Source: Aeromonas piscicola
GTDB lineage: Bacteria; Pseudomonadota; Gammaproteobacteria; Enterobacterales; Aeromonadaceae
DNA: 64,000 nt
Direction: 5' to 3'
NCBI RefSeq assembly: GCF_000820005.1
Contig: NZ_CDBL01000055.1
Coordinates: forward strand, 48,935-112,934
Below are positions 28,130 to 36,935 of this stretch, in pieces. The translations under genes and the position numbers were made by a program. How positions within the stretch are numbered: the stretch's first letter is position 1; each line of letters begins with the position of its first letter. A model generated the notes under the pieces. The model saw only the letters and a program-made list of their open reading frames with translations, ran no database searches and was not told the origin of the DNA.

Positions 28130-28762
28130 TCAAGCAGTTAGCACTATTACGTCCCAGTGTCCCCGGGTAGGGGCCAGGGGTAGTATGGGGGCTGCATTGT
28201 GATAGAAACGGCGATCATCCAGGATCAGATACCCACCAGCGTTTAATTCTTGTTGAAAAAATGGTTGTTCTTTTAATCCATGATAGAGCTGAAGTGCGCC
28301 GCCACTGACGCCCTCGCTGCCGCAAAAGAACACGCCGATGAAGTCGAAACCATCCTGATGGACGCCTTCCGGTGCGGGGGGCACGCTCTCGCCCTGGCCC
28401 GTGGTAATGCGCATCTGGTGAATGCCGATCGCCTTGCCATCCGCCAAGCCAATATGGCGGGCAAAGCGAGTCAGCATCAGCTGGAAGGCGGGGTGGGCAA
28501 CGAAGGCGGGATCCAGCTCGGCATAGGTTCTGGGCACATCCCCGAGGAACTTGTTGATGGCGGCTGCCTGAAAGAAGACGCCATTGTCGAGAGGGAAGAA
28601 GCGTGAGCCCTCTTTCTCGACGCGGCCATAGCGGCGCTCCCGAAAGGTGCCTTGGATATAGGGATCGAGCGGCAGCCGGTCAAAAAAGCCAAGCAGGGGG
28701 TCAACCGTACCTGCCGGCAGCGAATCCAGGTGCCATTGCAACTTGATGTCCGTATCAATCAT
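28130..28762 (-). CDS. 2OG-Fe(II) dioxygenase family protein (PF10014-type)
   Basis: 210-aa cytoplasmic protein resembling the family of free L-amino-acid hydroxylases (isoleucine/leucine dioxygenase type). The iron-binding HxD is in PEGVHQDGFDFIGVFF (about 137-152). The distal His is in DDRRFYHNAAPI, and an Arg near the C-terminus (TRGHWDVIVLTA) fits 2-oxoglutarate binding. The start at 28762 has AAGGA 8 nt upstream; a longer frame to 28858 adds non-conserved residues. The substrate is not known, and the family name is by motif recognition. Confidence 0.72.
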   Translation of the reverse strand: MIDTDIKLQWHLDSLPAGTVDPLLGFFDRLPLDPYIQGTFRERRYGRVEKEGSRFFPLDNGVFFQAAAINKFLGDVPRTYAELDPAFVAHPAFQLMLTRFARHIGLADGKAIGIHQMRITTGQGESVPPAPEGVHQDGFDFIGVFFCGSEGVSGGALQLYHGLKEQPFFQQELNAGGYLILDDRRFYHNAAPILPLAPTRGHWDVIVLTA

Positions 28763-29021
28763 TACAAAATCCTTGTTTGCTAAGAGGAAATATTGCGCCG
28801 AAACTCCGTGGCCGCATAAAACTCGAAGCGATTTTACCAGAGTGTTAAATGGCGACAATGTTTATTAACAAATCAATATGTTGAATTTTGGCGATACATT
28901 AGAGGAACTAACTGAAAAGCCACGAAAAGGGTGAGATTATTTGATTGGTGAAGGTTGAGGGCATGGTGTAAATTTACGCTCGGTTTATCGGGGTGGCCCG
29001 TGTGGCTTTGCTTATTTCTGG

Positions 29022-29666
29022 ATGGCGCCTATGGCAGCAATTGACGTCTCTTTATATCTGAAGTTTTTCATCGGTTTGTTCGCGATCATCAATCCGCTGG
29101 GATTGCTGCCGGTTTTTGTCAGTCTGACCGGCCATCAAACGCCGGAAGAGCGAATGAAGACCAACACCACTGCCAATATCGCGGTGATGATTATCCTGCT
29201 GGTCTCCATGTATATGGGGCAGCTGATCCTGGACGGTTTTGGCATCTCGCTGGCGTCGTTTCGCATCGCTGGCGGTTCGCTCATCACCCTGATCGCTTGG
29301 TCCATGCTGCAGGGCAAGCTGGGGGAGGTGAAGCATAACAAGCAGGAGAAAGGGGAATTGGCCGCGCGGGAATCTGTCGCTGTGGTGCCGCTGGCACTGC
29401 CGCTGATGGCGGGCCCGGGTGCCATCTCTTCTTCTATTGTCTATGCCAGCCAGAGCACCTGGTCACAAATGCTGGGCATGTCGCTGGTGGTGATGGTGTT
29501 TGCCTTCTGCTCCTGGCTCATCTTCCGTGCCGCTCCCTTGCTGTTCAAGGTGATGGGCAACACCGGCATCAACGTGGTCACCCGGATCATGGGTCTCATC
29601 ATGATGTCGCTCGGCATCGAGATCATGGTGGCGGGGATCAAGGGGGTCTTCCCCGGATTGATGTGA
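29022..29666 (+). CDS. ychE: MarC/YchE-family inner-membrane protein
   Basis: 214-aa protein with six hydrophobic helices of the MarC (NAAT) family. Diagnostic segments are KFFIGLFAIINPLGLLPVFV at the N-terminus and ALPLMAGPGAISSSIVYA in the middle. It occupies the same place as ychE of E. coli, between adhE and oppA. The start could be ATG 29022 or ATG 29031; neither has a strong ribosome-binding site. Transport of amino acids has been claimed for the family but is not established here. Confidence 0.88.
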   Translation: MAPMAAIDVSLYLKFFIGLFAIINPLGLLPVFVSLTGHQTPEERMKTNTTANIAVMIILLVSMYMGQLILDGFGISLASFRIAGGSLITLIAWSMLQGKLGEVKHNKQEKGELAARESVAVVPLALPLMAGPGAISSSIVYASQSTWSQMLGMSLVVMVFAFCSWLIFRAAPLLFKVMGNTGINVVTRIMGLIMMSLGIEIMVAGIKGVFPGLM

Positions 29667-29685
29667 TTCAGGTCTGTTTTGTCGG

Positions 29686-29712
29686 AGCCGGTCCTCGTGA
29701 CCGGCTTTTTAT
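29686..29712 (+). terminator. Terminator of ychE
   Basis: AGCCGGTC / GACCGGCT stem followed by TTTTTATTG, about 20 bp after the stop. Confidence 0.88.
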
Positions 29713-29946
29713 TGTTTCTTTTTTGTCGGCCATTTCCTAGAATCGAGCGGGTTTGTATAAAAAACGTCCGCAACGCTATATTTAAATGCTGAATAATTGG
29801 CTAAAAGTTGTTTTTTTAACCATGAAGTCCAGCCTTGCCTGACGATATCTATTGCATTATCAGAAATGTCAGGGAATTATGCTGGCAGCGGGGTACTTAT
29901 CTCGTTGATGGACAAATGCATGGAATGTTCTTGTTGGAGTATGGAA

Positions 29947-31566
29947 ATGACTCATAAAAAAACAATGATTAATACCCTCTTGGTGGCAGCTCTGTTTGGC
30001 GGTGTCAATGTGGCGCAAGCCGCTGATGTTCCCGCAGGCACCAAGCTGGCTGATGTTCAGCAGTTGGTGAAAGGCAATGGCTCCGAGCCGGCAACGCTTG
30101 ATCCCCACAAAACCGAAGGAACGGTTGAATCCAATATTCTGCGTGACCTGTTCGAAGGTCTCGTGGCCTCAGGCCCCAAGGGAGAAGTACTCCCTGCCGT
30201 GGCCGAGTCTTGGGAAACCAAGGACAACAAACACTTCGTGTTCCACCTGCGCAAAGATGCCAAGTGGTCCAATGGGGATCCCGTGACTGCCCACGATTTC
30301 GAGTTCGCCTTCAAGCGGGCCGTGGATCCCAAGACTGCGTCGCCTTACTCCTGGTATCTGGAGATCCCGACCATAGTCAATGCCAGCGAAATCATCGCCG
30401 GCAAGAAGCCGTCTGACACCCTGGGTGTGAAGGCGGTTGACGACTACACCTTCGAAGTGCAGCTGGAAAAAGCGATCCCTTACTTCGTCAGCATGCTCTC
30501 CCACACCACCACCTACCCTGTGCCGAAGAAGGTGATAGAGAAGTTTGGTGACAAATGGACCCAGCCCGGCAACATGGTATCCAACGGTGCCTATCAGCTG
30601 AAAGACTGGGTGGTGAACGAGCGGGTGGACGTCGAGCGCAACCCCAACTACTGGAACAACGCCAAGACGGTGATCAATACCGTCACCTACTTGCCGATCC
30701 AGTCCACCAACGCCGAGCTGAACCGTTATCTGGCCGGTGAAGTGGATCTCACCTACAACATGCCCATCGAACGTTTCAAGCAGATGAAAAAAGAGAAGCC
30801 CGATGAGCTGAAGGTGAGTGGTTACGTCGGTACCTACTACTACCAGTACAACTTCAAGAAGAAGCCGTTTGATGACGTGCGCGTGCGGACTGCACTCTCC
30901 TACGCCATCGACCGCAACGTGATCGCCGAGAAGGTAATGGGCAAGGGTGAGCTGCCAGGCTACACGCTGGTGCCTGACTTCGTGGACGGTTTCAAGCCGG
31001 TGGCCCCCGAGTGGTCCAAGATGACCCAGGCGGAGCGTGACACCAAGGCCAAAGCCCTGCTGGAAGAGGCCGGTTTCGATGCCAGCAAGCCGCTGAAATT
31101 CGAGCTGCTCTACAACACCGATGACAACCACAAGAAGGTGGCGGTTGCCGTTGCCTCCATGTGGAAGAAGCTGGGCGTGCAGGTGAGCCTGGTGAACCAG
31201 GAGTGGAAAACCTACCTGGAGACCAAGAAGCAGGGTCAGTTTGACATAGGCCGTGCCGGCTGGATCGCCGACTACAACGAAGCCTCTTCCATGCTGGATC
31301 TGATGCAGACCACTCACGGCAACAACGACGGCAAGTACTCCAACCCGGCGTTTGACAAGCTGATGACAGAGTCTCGCGATCAGGTGGATGAAGCCTCCCG
31401 CAACAAGCTCTATGTCCAGGCCGAAGAGATCCTGGCCAAGGACATGCCGATTGCCCCCATCTACCAGTACGTGACCTCCCGCATGGTCAAGTCCTATGTG
31501 GGCGGCTACCCGGCCAACCCGCTGGACAACCTCTACAGCAAAGACATGTATATCATTGCTCACTGA
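29947..31566 (+). CDS. oppA: Oligopeptide ABC transporter periplasmic binding protein
   Basis: 539-aa SBP family 5 protein that captures oligopeptides for OppBCDF. The ATG at 29947 is chosen because GGAG (29936-29939) is 7 nt upstream and the product then starts with a signal peptide (MTHKKTMINTLLVAALFGG, cleavage after AQA-A). The mature start ADVPAGTKLADVQQLVKGNG and the segment EPATLDPHKTEG are OppA-like. The 280-bp leader after ychE has no gene. A hairpin between oppA and oppB should let oppA be made in excess. Confidence 0.95.
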   Translation: MTHKKTMINTLLVAALFGGVNVAQAADVPAGTKLADVQQLVKGNGSEPATLDPHKTEGTVESNILRDLFEGLVASGPKGEVLPAVAESWETKDNKHFVFHLRKDAKWSNGDPVTAHDFEFAFKRAVDPKTASPYSWYLEIPTIVNASEIIAGKKPSDTLGVKAVDDYTFEVQLEKAIPYFVSMLSHTTTYPVPKKVIEKFGDKWTQPGNMVSNGAYQLKDWVVNERVDVERNPNYWNNAKTVINTVTYLPIQSTNAELNRYLAGEVDLTYNMPIERFKQMKKEKPDELKVSGYVGTYYYQYNFKKKPFDDVRVRTALSYAIDRNVIAEKVMGKGELPGYTLVPDFVDGFKPVAPEWSKMTQAERDTKAKALLEEAGFDASKPLKFELLYNTDDNHKKVAVAVASMWKKLGVQVSLVNQEWKTYLETKKQGQFDIGRAGWIADYNEASSMLDLMQTTHGNNDGKYSNPAFDKLMTESRDQVDEASRNKLYVQAEEILAKDMPIAPIYQYVTSRMVKSYVGGYPANPLDNLYSKDMYIIAH

Positions 31567-31592
31567 GTAAAATAACAAGTCGCATAACAAGC

Positions 31593-31616
31593 AGGCCCGC
31601 CGGACGGCGGGCCTTT
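31593..31616 (+). terminator. Partial terminator/stabilising hairpin between oppA and oppB
   Basis: AGGCCCGCC / GGCGGGCCT stem followed by a short TTTATT. A leaky attenuator here is usual in opp operons. Confidence 0.75.
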
Positions 31617-31662
31617 ATTACAACCGCGACCCTTTGGAAGCAGTACAGGACAGGAATTGTCT

Positions 31663-32583
31663 ATGTTGAAATTCATTCTTAAACGTCTACTGGAAGCGAT
31701 CCCGACTCTGCTGGTCTTGATCACCGTCTCCTTCTTCATGATGCGTTTCGCACCGGGTAACCCCTTCACCAGCGAACGTTCCCTGCCGCCGGAAGTGTTG
31801 GCCAACATCGAGGCCAAGTACGGCCTGGACAAGCCCATCGGCGTGCAATATCTCACCTATCTTGGCAACCTGGTGCAGGGTGATCTGGGGCCTTCATTCA
31901 AATACAAGGACTTCAGCGTCAATGATCTGGTGAGCCAGGCGTTGCCGGTCTCCGCCAAGATCGGGACGGCGGCTTTCGTCTTTGCCGTCTTGCTGGGGGT
32001 CACTTTCGGCACCATAGCGGCCTTGAAACAGAACACCATCATCGACTACCTCTTGATGTCGTCGGCCATGGCCGGGGTGGTGATCCCGGGCTTCGTGCTG
32101 GCACCCCTGCTGGTGCTCTTCTTCAGCATCTATCTGGGCTGGTTCCCGGCCGGTGGTTGGCAGGGGGGAGGGGTGCAATTCATGGTACTGCCGGTATTTG
32201 GCATGATGATGTACTACATCTCCGCCATCTCGCGAATCATGCGCGGCAGCATGATCGAGACCATGAACTCCAACTTCATCCGCACCGCCCGCGCCAAGGG
32301 CCTGCCGCTGCGTCACATCATTCTCAAGCACGCGCTGCGTCCGGCCATGCTGCCGGTAGTCTCCTATCTGGGCCCGGCCTTTGTCGGCATCATCACGGGT
32401 TCCGTGGTGATCGAGACCATCTTCGGCCTGCCGGGGATAGGTCAACTGTTCGTCAACGGTGCCCTCAACCGTGATTACTCCATGGTGCTCGGGCTGACCA
32501 TTCTGGTCGGCGCCCTCACCATCACCTTTAACGCCGTGGTCGATATTCTCTATGCCTTTATCGATCCCAAGATCCGTTACTAA
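31663..32583 (+). CDS. oppB: Oligopeptide ABC transporter permease OppB
   Basis: 306-aa inner-membrane permease with six helices. The ATG at 31663 is 7 nt after AGGA and gives the canonical MLKFILKRLLEAIPTLLVLI start; an in-frame TTG two codons upstream is less likely. The binding-protein-dependent permease loop FIRTARAKGLP and the ending FIDPKIRY match OppB. Confidence 0.95.
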   Translation: MLKFILKRLLEAIPTLLVLITVSFFMMRFAPGNPFTSERSLPPEVLANIEAKYGLDKPIGVQYLTYLGNLVQGDLGPSFKYKDFSVNDLVSQALPVSAKIGTAAFVFAVLLGVTFGTIAALKQNTIIDYLLMSSAMAGVVIPGFVLAPLLVLFFSIYLGWFPAGGWQGGGVQFMVLPVFGMMMYYISAISRIMRGSMIETMNSNFIRTARAKGLPLRHIILKHALRPAMLPVVSYLGPAFVGIITGSVVIETIFGLPGIGQLFVNGALNRDYSMVLGLTILVGALTITFNAVVDILYAFIDPKIRY

Positions 32584-32597
32584 GCCGGGAGTACATC

Positions 32598-33509
32598 ATG
32601 GTTGTCACAACTGAGAAACGCGAAGCCATAGCGGCGTTCGCACAGCAAGTGGAAGTGGTGGAAGGACGCTCCCTGTGGAAGGATGCCCGTCGCCGTTTTC
32701 TGCGCAACAAGGCGGCGCTGACCAGCCTCATCATTTTGACCATTATCGGTCTGGCGGTGATAGTGGGGCCACACCTGTCCCAATACACCTTTGACGATCC
32801 GGACTGGGGCGCCATGCAGGCCGCACCTGACATGGAAACCGGCCACTGGTTCGGGACCGACAGTCTGGGGCGAGATCTGTTCGTGCGTACCCTGCTGGGC
32901 GGCCGCATCTCGCTGATGGTCGGCATCATGGGCGCCATGGTGGCCGTGGTCATCGGCACCCTGTATGGCGCGGCTTCCGGCTTCATCGGTGGTCGGGTTG
33001 ACAGCCTGATGATGCGCATTCTTGAGATCCTCAACGCCTTCCCCTTCATGTTCTTCGTGATCATGCTGGTGACCTTCTTCGGTCGCAATCTGGCGCTCAT
33101 CTTCATCGCCATCGGGGCCGTGAGCTGGCTCGACATGGCGCGGATCGTACGAGGCCAGACCCTGAGCCTCAAGAGCAAGGAGTTTATCGAGGCGGCCCAT
33201 GTCTGTGGCGTCTCCAAGTGGAAGATCATCACCCGTCACATAGTGCCGAACGTACTCGGTATCGTGGCCGTCTACGCCACCTTGCTGGTGCCGGGCATGA
33301 TCATGTTTGAATCCTTCCTGAGTTTTCTGGGCCTCGGCGTCCAGGAACCCATGACCAGCTGGGGTGCCCTGCTGGATGAAGGCTCCAAGTCGATGGAAGT
33401 AGCCATCTGGCAACTCTTGTTCCCCGCTGGTTTCATGGTGGTGACCCTGTTTTGCTTCAACTTCCTCGGGGATGGTCTGCGTGACGCACTCGATCCGAAG
33501 GATCGATAA
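32598..33509 (+). CDS. oppC: Oligopeptide ABC transporter permease OppC
   Basis: 303-aa second permease, with a cytoplasmic N-terminus (SLWKDARRRFLRNKAALTSL), six helices and the coupling loop EFIEAAHVCGVSKWKII. The C-terminus GDGLRDALDPKDR is standard. GGGAG precedes the ATG; 14 bp separate it from oppB. Confidence 0.95.
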   Translation: MVVTTEKREAIAAFAQQVEVVEGRSLWKDARRRFLRNKAALTSLIILTIIGLAVIVGPHLSQYTFDDPDWGAMQAAPDMETGHWFGTDSLGRDLFVRTLLGGRISLMVGIMGAMVAVVIGTLYGAASGFIGGRVDSLMMRILEILNAFPFMFFVIMLVTFFGRNLALIFIAIGAVSWLDMARIVRGQTLSLKSKEFIEAAHVCGVSKWKIITRHIVPNVLGIVAVYATLLVPGMIMFESFLSFLGLGVQEPMTSWGALLDEGSKSMEVAIWQLLFPAGFMVVTLFCFNFLGDGLRDALDPKDR

Positions 33510-33541
33510 CAAGAGCGGCTAAGGATCGATAAGGAGTTTTT

Positions 33542-34528
33542 ATGAAATTACTGGATGTAAAAGATCTGCGGGTCGAGTTCAAGACCCCGGACGGCAATGT
33601 GGTGGCGGTCAACGACCTCAACTTCTCCCTGGCGGCTGGCGAGACCCTGGGGATCGTCGGCGAGTCCGGCTCCGGCAAGTCCCAGACGGCCTTTGCCATC
33701 ATGGGGCTGCTGGCCAAGAACGGCATCATCACGGGATCGGCCAAGTTTCAGGGCGACGAGATCCTGAATCTGCCGGAGCACAAGCTCAACAAGATCCGCT
33801 CCGAGAAGATCGCCATGATCTTCCAGGACCCCATGACGTCGCTGAACCCCTACATGAAGGTGAAGGATCAGCTGATGGAAGTGCTGATGCTGCACAAGGG
33901 GGTGAGCAAAGCCGAAGCGTTCGAAGAGTCGGTACGCATGCTGGATGCGGTCAAGATCCCCGAGTCGCGCAAGCGGATGAACATGTACCCCCACGAGTTC
34001 TCCGGTGGCATGCGTCAACGGGTGATGATCGCCATGGCCCTCTTGTGCCGGCCACAGCTGCTCATCGCCGATGAGCCGACCACGGCGCTGGACGTGACGG
34101 TGCAGGCCCAGATCATGACGCTGATGAACGAGCTCAAGCGCGAGTTCAACACCTCCATCATCATGATCACCCACGATCTTGGCGTGGTGGCGGGCATCTG
34201 TGACAAGGTGCTGGTGATGTACGCCGGTCGTACCATGGAGTACGGCCGGGTGAACGACATCTTCTATCGCCCGAGCCATCCCTATACCGAAGGTTTGCTG
34301 CGCGCCATTCCCCGCCTCGACACCGAAGGGGAAGAGCTGCCTACCATTCCGGGCAATCCGCCCAACCTGCTGCGTCTGCCCACCGGCTGCCCCTTCCAGG
34401 AGCGTTGCCACCGGGTCAGCGAGATTTGCGGCCAGCAGTCACCCGTTCTGACGCCGTTCAACGACGGCCGTGAGCGGGCCTGTCATTGGGTGTCTGATGC
34501 CATCAATGCCAAGGAGGTGAGCGTATGA
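33542..34528 (+). CDS. oppD: Oligopeptide ABC transporter ATPase OppD
   Basis: 328-aa ATPase with Walker [10 protein letters not shown] (about 39-47), signature FSGGMRQR, Walker [13 protein letters not shown] and the C-terminal oligopeptide extension with clustered Cys ([15 protein letters not shown], then CHW), typical of an iron-sulfur site in Opp/Dpp ATPases. Its last 35 codons are partly repeated immediately downstream. The stop TGA overlaps the ATG of the next small ORF, which is preceded by the strong site AAGGAGGTGA inside oppD. Confidence 0.95.
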   Translation: MKLLDVKDLRVEFKTPDGNVVAVNDLNFSLAAGETLGIVGESGSGKSQTAFAIMGLLAKNGIITGSAKFQGDEILNLPEHKLNKIRSEKIAMIFQDPMTSLNPYMKVKDQLMEVLMLHKGVSKAEAFEESVRMLDAVKIPESRKRMNMYPHEFSGGMRQRVMIAMALLCRPQLLIADEPTTALDVTVQAQIMTLMNELKREFNTSIIMITHDLGVVAGICDKVLVMYAGRTMEYGRVNDIFYRPSHPYTEGLLRAIPRLDTEGEELPTIPGNPPNLLRLPTGCPFQERCHRVSEICGQQSPVLTPFNDGRERACHWVSDAINAKEVSV

Positions 34529-34638
34529 ATGCTGTGATATGCGGCCAGCAATCCTCCATGCTTCTGACGCCGTGCAACGACGGCCGCGAGCGGGCTTGCC
34601 ATTGGGTATCGGATGCCATGATCAAGGGGGCGAATTAA
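34424..34638 (+). repeat. Tandem duplication of the oppD 3' end / oppF start
   Basis: Copy 1 begins at 34424 (within oppD) and copy 2 at 34537, about 113 bp later. Both encode ICGQQS, then an LTP segment, then [14 protein letters not shown]. Homology continues through a ribosome-binding site and a start codon: ATG 34525 after AAGGAGG in copy 1, ATG 34639 after GGGGG in copy 2. Copy 2 has gained one codon and several substitutions, so the event is not recent. Confidence 0.88.
34525..34638 (+). CDS. 37-aa ORF made from a duplicated oppD tail
   Basis: Begins [16 protein letters not shown] and ends DAMIKGAN. The first codons (MNAV) match the usual N-terminus of enteric OppF; the rest repeats the OppD C-terminus. 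The ATG overlaps the oppD stop (ATGA) and has the best ribosome-binding site in the region, so translation is likely. The stop abuts the present oppF ATG (TAA-ATG). It may act only as a translational relay, or may be a non-functional scar. Confidence 0.6.
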   Translation: MNAVICGQQSSMLLTPCNDGRERACHWVSDAMIKGAN

Positions 34639-35634
34639 ATGGGTACTGACAAGAAACTGCTGCTGGAAGTGTCCGACCTCAAGGTCCACTTCAGCATCAA
34701 GAGTGACAGGGCCTGGCCTTGGGCCAAGCCCTCGGCGTTGAAGGCGGTAGACGGGGTGACCCTGCGCCTGTACGAGGGGGAAACCCTGGGGGTGGTGGGG
34801 GAGTCAGGCTGTGGCAAATCCACCTTTGCCCGTGCCCTGATAGGCCTGGTGCCGGCCACCGACGGCAAGGTGGTGTGGCTGGGCAACGATCTGACCAAGC
34901 TTGACCAGAAGGCGCTGCGGGAGAAGCGCAAGGAGATCCAGATGATCTTCCAGGATCCGCTGGCCTCCCTGAATCCGCGCATGACCATAGGCGACATCAT
35001 CGCCGAGCCGCTCATCACCTTCTATCCGAACCTGTCCAAAGAGCAGGTGAAGGAGAAGGTGCGCACCATGATGACCAAGGTGGGCCTCTTGCCCAACCTG
35101 GTGAACCGTTATCCGCACGAGTTCTCTGGCGGCCAGTGCCAGCGTATCGGCATCGCCCGGGCGCTGATCCTGGAACCCAAGATGATCATCTGTGACGAGC
35201 CTGTCTCGGCGCTGGATGTCTCCATCCAGGCTCAGGTGGTGAACCTGCTCAAGGCTATCCAGAAGGAGATGGGGCTGTCGCTCATCTTCATCGCCCACGA
35301 CTTGTCCGTGGTCAAACACATCTCGGATCGGGTGCTGGTGATGTATCTGGGCAATGCGGTGGAGCTGGGCACTCGCAAGGAGATCTTCGCGAACCCCCTG
35401 CATCCCTACACCAAGGCGCTAATGTCGGCCGTGCCCATTCCGGATCCGGATCTGGAGCGCAGCAAGGTCATCCAGATCCTGGAAGGGGACTTGCCATCGC
35501 CCATGAATCCGCCGTCCGGCTGCGTGTTTCGCACCCGCTGCCCGGTGGCGGGTCCCGAGTGTGCCAAGACCCGGCCCCAGCTGGAGGGCAATTTCGACCA
35601 TGCGGTCTCCTGCCTCAAGGCCGATCCGCTTTGA
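34639..35634 (+). CDS. oppF: Oligopeptide ABC transporter ATPase OppF
   Basis: 331-aa ATPase with Walker A GESGCGKS (about 54-61), signature FSGGQCQR, Walker B MIICDEPVSALD and C-terminal Cys motif CVFRTRCPVAGPEC. The start at 34639 is preceded by GGGGG and immediately follows the 37-aa ORF's stop. The N-terminus MGTDKKLLLEVSDLKVHF has lost the MNAV start seen in enteric OppF, which now belongs to the upstream small ORF. Confidence 0.94.
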   Translation: MGTDKKLLLEVSDLKVHFSIKSDRAWPWAKPSALKAVDGVTLRLYEGETLGVVGESGCGKSTFARALIGLVPATDGKVVWLGNDLTKLDQKALREKRKEIQMIFQDPLASLNPRMTIGDIIAEPLITFYPNLSKEQVKEKVRTMMTKVGLLPNLVNRYPHEFSGGQCQRIGIARALILEPKMIICDEPVSALDVSIQAQVVNLLKAIQKEMGLSLIFIAHDLSVVKHISDRVLVMYLGNAVELGTRKEIFANPLHPYTKALMSAVPIPDPDLERSKVIQILEGDLPSPMNPPSGCVFRTRCPVAGPECAKTRPQLEGNFDHAVSCLKADPL

Positions 35635-35657
35635 TGCTGGTTTGTTGAACGCGTTTG

Positions 35658-35688
35658 CGGGGCACCCTGGTGGTGCCCCGATTAATTT
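35658..35688 (+). terminator. Terminator of the opp operon
   Basis: CGGGGCACC / GGTGCCCCG stem with CTGGT loop followed by ATTAATTTT. Confidence 0.82.
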
Positions 35689-35744
35689 TGGCAAGAGGTG
35701 AAGATGCCTCTTGGCGTTATCTTTGGTCGCTGTTACTATCCGCC

Positions 35745-35882
35745 CAACAAGGGGAGTAACTTCTCGCTGGTTTGTCGTCATTACGGTGCACCCATATCCT
35801 GCAGTGCACCCGGCAGCCGGGCAGTTGATGCAAGTCAGCTGTAAGTGAGACCTTGCCGAGAGGCAAGGTGTATCTGCTCCAA
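35745..35882 (+). promoter_or_regulatory. Mn2+-sensing yybP-ykoY riboswitch
   Basis: Leader of alx. It carries the class hallmarks: AACAAGGGGAGTAAC at the 5' side, TCGTCATTACGG, and the 3' segment GAGACCTTGCCGAGAGGCAA. These match the E. coli alx leader arrangement. The aptamer ends about 55 bp before the alx start. In E. coli this RNA responds to manganese and alkaline pH. Confidence 0.85.
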
Positions 35883-35886
35883 ACGC

Positions 35887-35914
35887 AAACCCACGCCTCT
35901 CGGTCGTGGGTTTT
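35887..35914 (+). promoter_or_regulatory. Expression-platform hairpin of the riboswitch
   Basis: AAACCCACG / CGTGGGTTTT stem-loop directly after the aptamer and before the alx ribosome-binding site (GGGAGAGG). It resembles a terminator with a short T-run. Confidence 0.65.
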
Positions 35915-35937
35915 GTCGTTTTTGGGAGAGGTGAAAA

Positions 35938-36882
35938 ATGGGTGAATGGTGGATGTGGACCGGTTTCTTCAGCATAGTGCTGGTCCTGTTATGGATTGAC
36001 ATCCGCTTTGTCGGTGGTGGCAAGGCGCACAAGGTGTCCCTCAAAGAGGCCGGTGTCTGGTCCCTCATCTGGATCAGCGTGGCGCTGCTCTTCAATCTGG
36101 CCATCTGGTTCTGGCTGGATCACAGTGCAGGCCGCGAGATCGCCAACCAGAAGGGACTGGAGTTCCTCACCGGCTATCTCATCGAGAAGGCTCTGGCGGT
36201 GGACAACGTCTTCGTCTGGTTGATGCTGTTTGGCTACTTTGCCATTCCAGCCGAGCTGCAGCGCCGGGTACTGCTGTACGGGGTGCTGGGCGCCATCGTC
36301 ATGCGCGCCGGCATGGTGTTCGCGGGCAGCTGGCTTATCGAGCAGTTCCACTGGATCCTCTATCTGTTCGGCGCCTTCCTGTTGCTGACCGGGGTCAAGA
36401 TGCTGTGGGCGGCCGACAAGGAGCCTGATCTTGCCAACAACCCGCTGCTGGGCTGGATGCGCCGTCGCTTCAAGGTGACCGAGACCCTGGAAGGGGAGAA
36501 GTTCTTCGTCTGGCGTGACGGTGTGCGCTATGCCACCCCGCTGCTGCTCATTCTGGTGCTGGTGGAGGTGAGCGATCTCATCTTTGCGGTGGACAGTATC
36601 CCGGCCATCTTCGCGGTGACTACGGATCCCTTCATCGTGCTGACCTCCAACATCTTCGCCATCATGGGCCTGCGTGCCATGTACTTCCTGCTGGCAGGAG
36701 TGGCCGAGCGCTTCGCTCTGCTCAAATACGGTCTGGCGCTGATCCTGATGTTCATCGGGGTCAAGATGCTGCTGCTGGATGTGTTCAAGATCCCGACCGG
36801 CATTGCATTGGGCGTTGTGGCCCTGATCCTGCTCGCGTCCATGGGGCTGAGTCTGTTTGTGACCCGTAAAAAAGTGGCTTAA
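35938..36882 (+). CDS. alx: TerC/Alx-family manganese-linked membrane protein
   Basis: 314-aa protein with about nine helices. Conserved segments: GYLIEKALAVDNVFVWLMLF, RRVLLYGVLGAIVMRAGMVF, and ILVLVEVSDLIFAVDSIPAI with its acidic helix residues. It is thought to export manganese. It lies downstream of a yybP-ykoY riboswitch, which supports that role. It converges on the racemase gene across a bidirectional terminator. Confidence 0.93.
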   Translation: MGEWWMWTGFFSIVLVLLWIDIRFVGGGKAHKVSLKEAGVWSLIWISVALLFNLAIWFWLDHSAGREIANQKGLEFLTGYLIEKALAVDNVFVWLMLFGYFAIPAELQRRVLLYGVLGAIVMRAGMVFAGSWLIEQFHWILYLFGAFLLLTGVKMLWAADKEPDLANNPLLGWMRRRFKVTETLEGEKFFVWRDGVRYATPLLLILVLVEVSDLIFAVDSIPAIFAVTTDPFIVLTSNIFAIMGLRAMYFLLAGVAERFALLKYGLALILMFIGVKMLLLDVFKIPTGIALGVVALILLASMGLSLFVTRKKVA

Positions 36883-36895
36883 ACGCTGCACCAAT

Positions 36896-36923
36896 AAAAA
36901 GGGCTCCCGCGGGAGCCCTTTTT
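36896..36923. terminator. Bidirectional terminator alx / racemase
   Basis: AAAAAGGGCTCCC / GGGAGCCCTTTTT perfect stem with A and T tracts. Confidence 0.92.
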
Positions 36924-36935
36924 CATATCGCGTTA

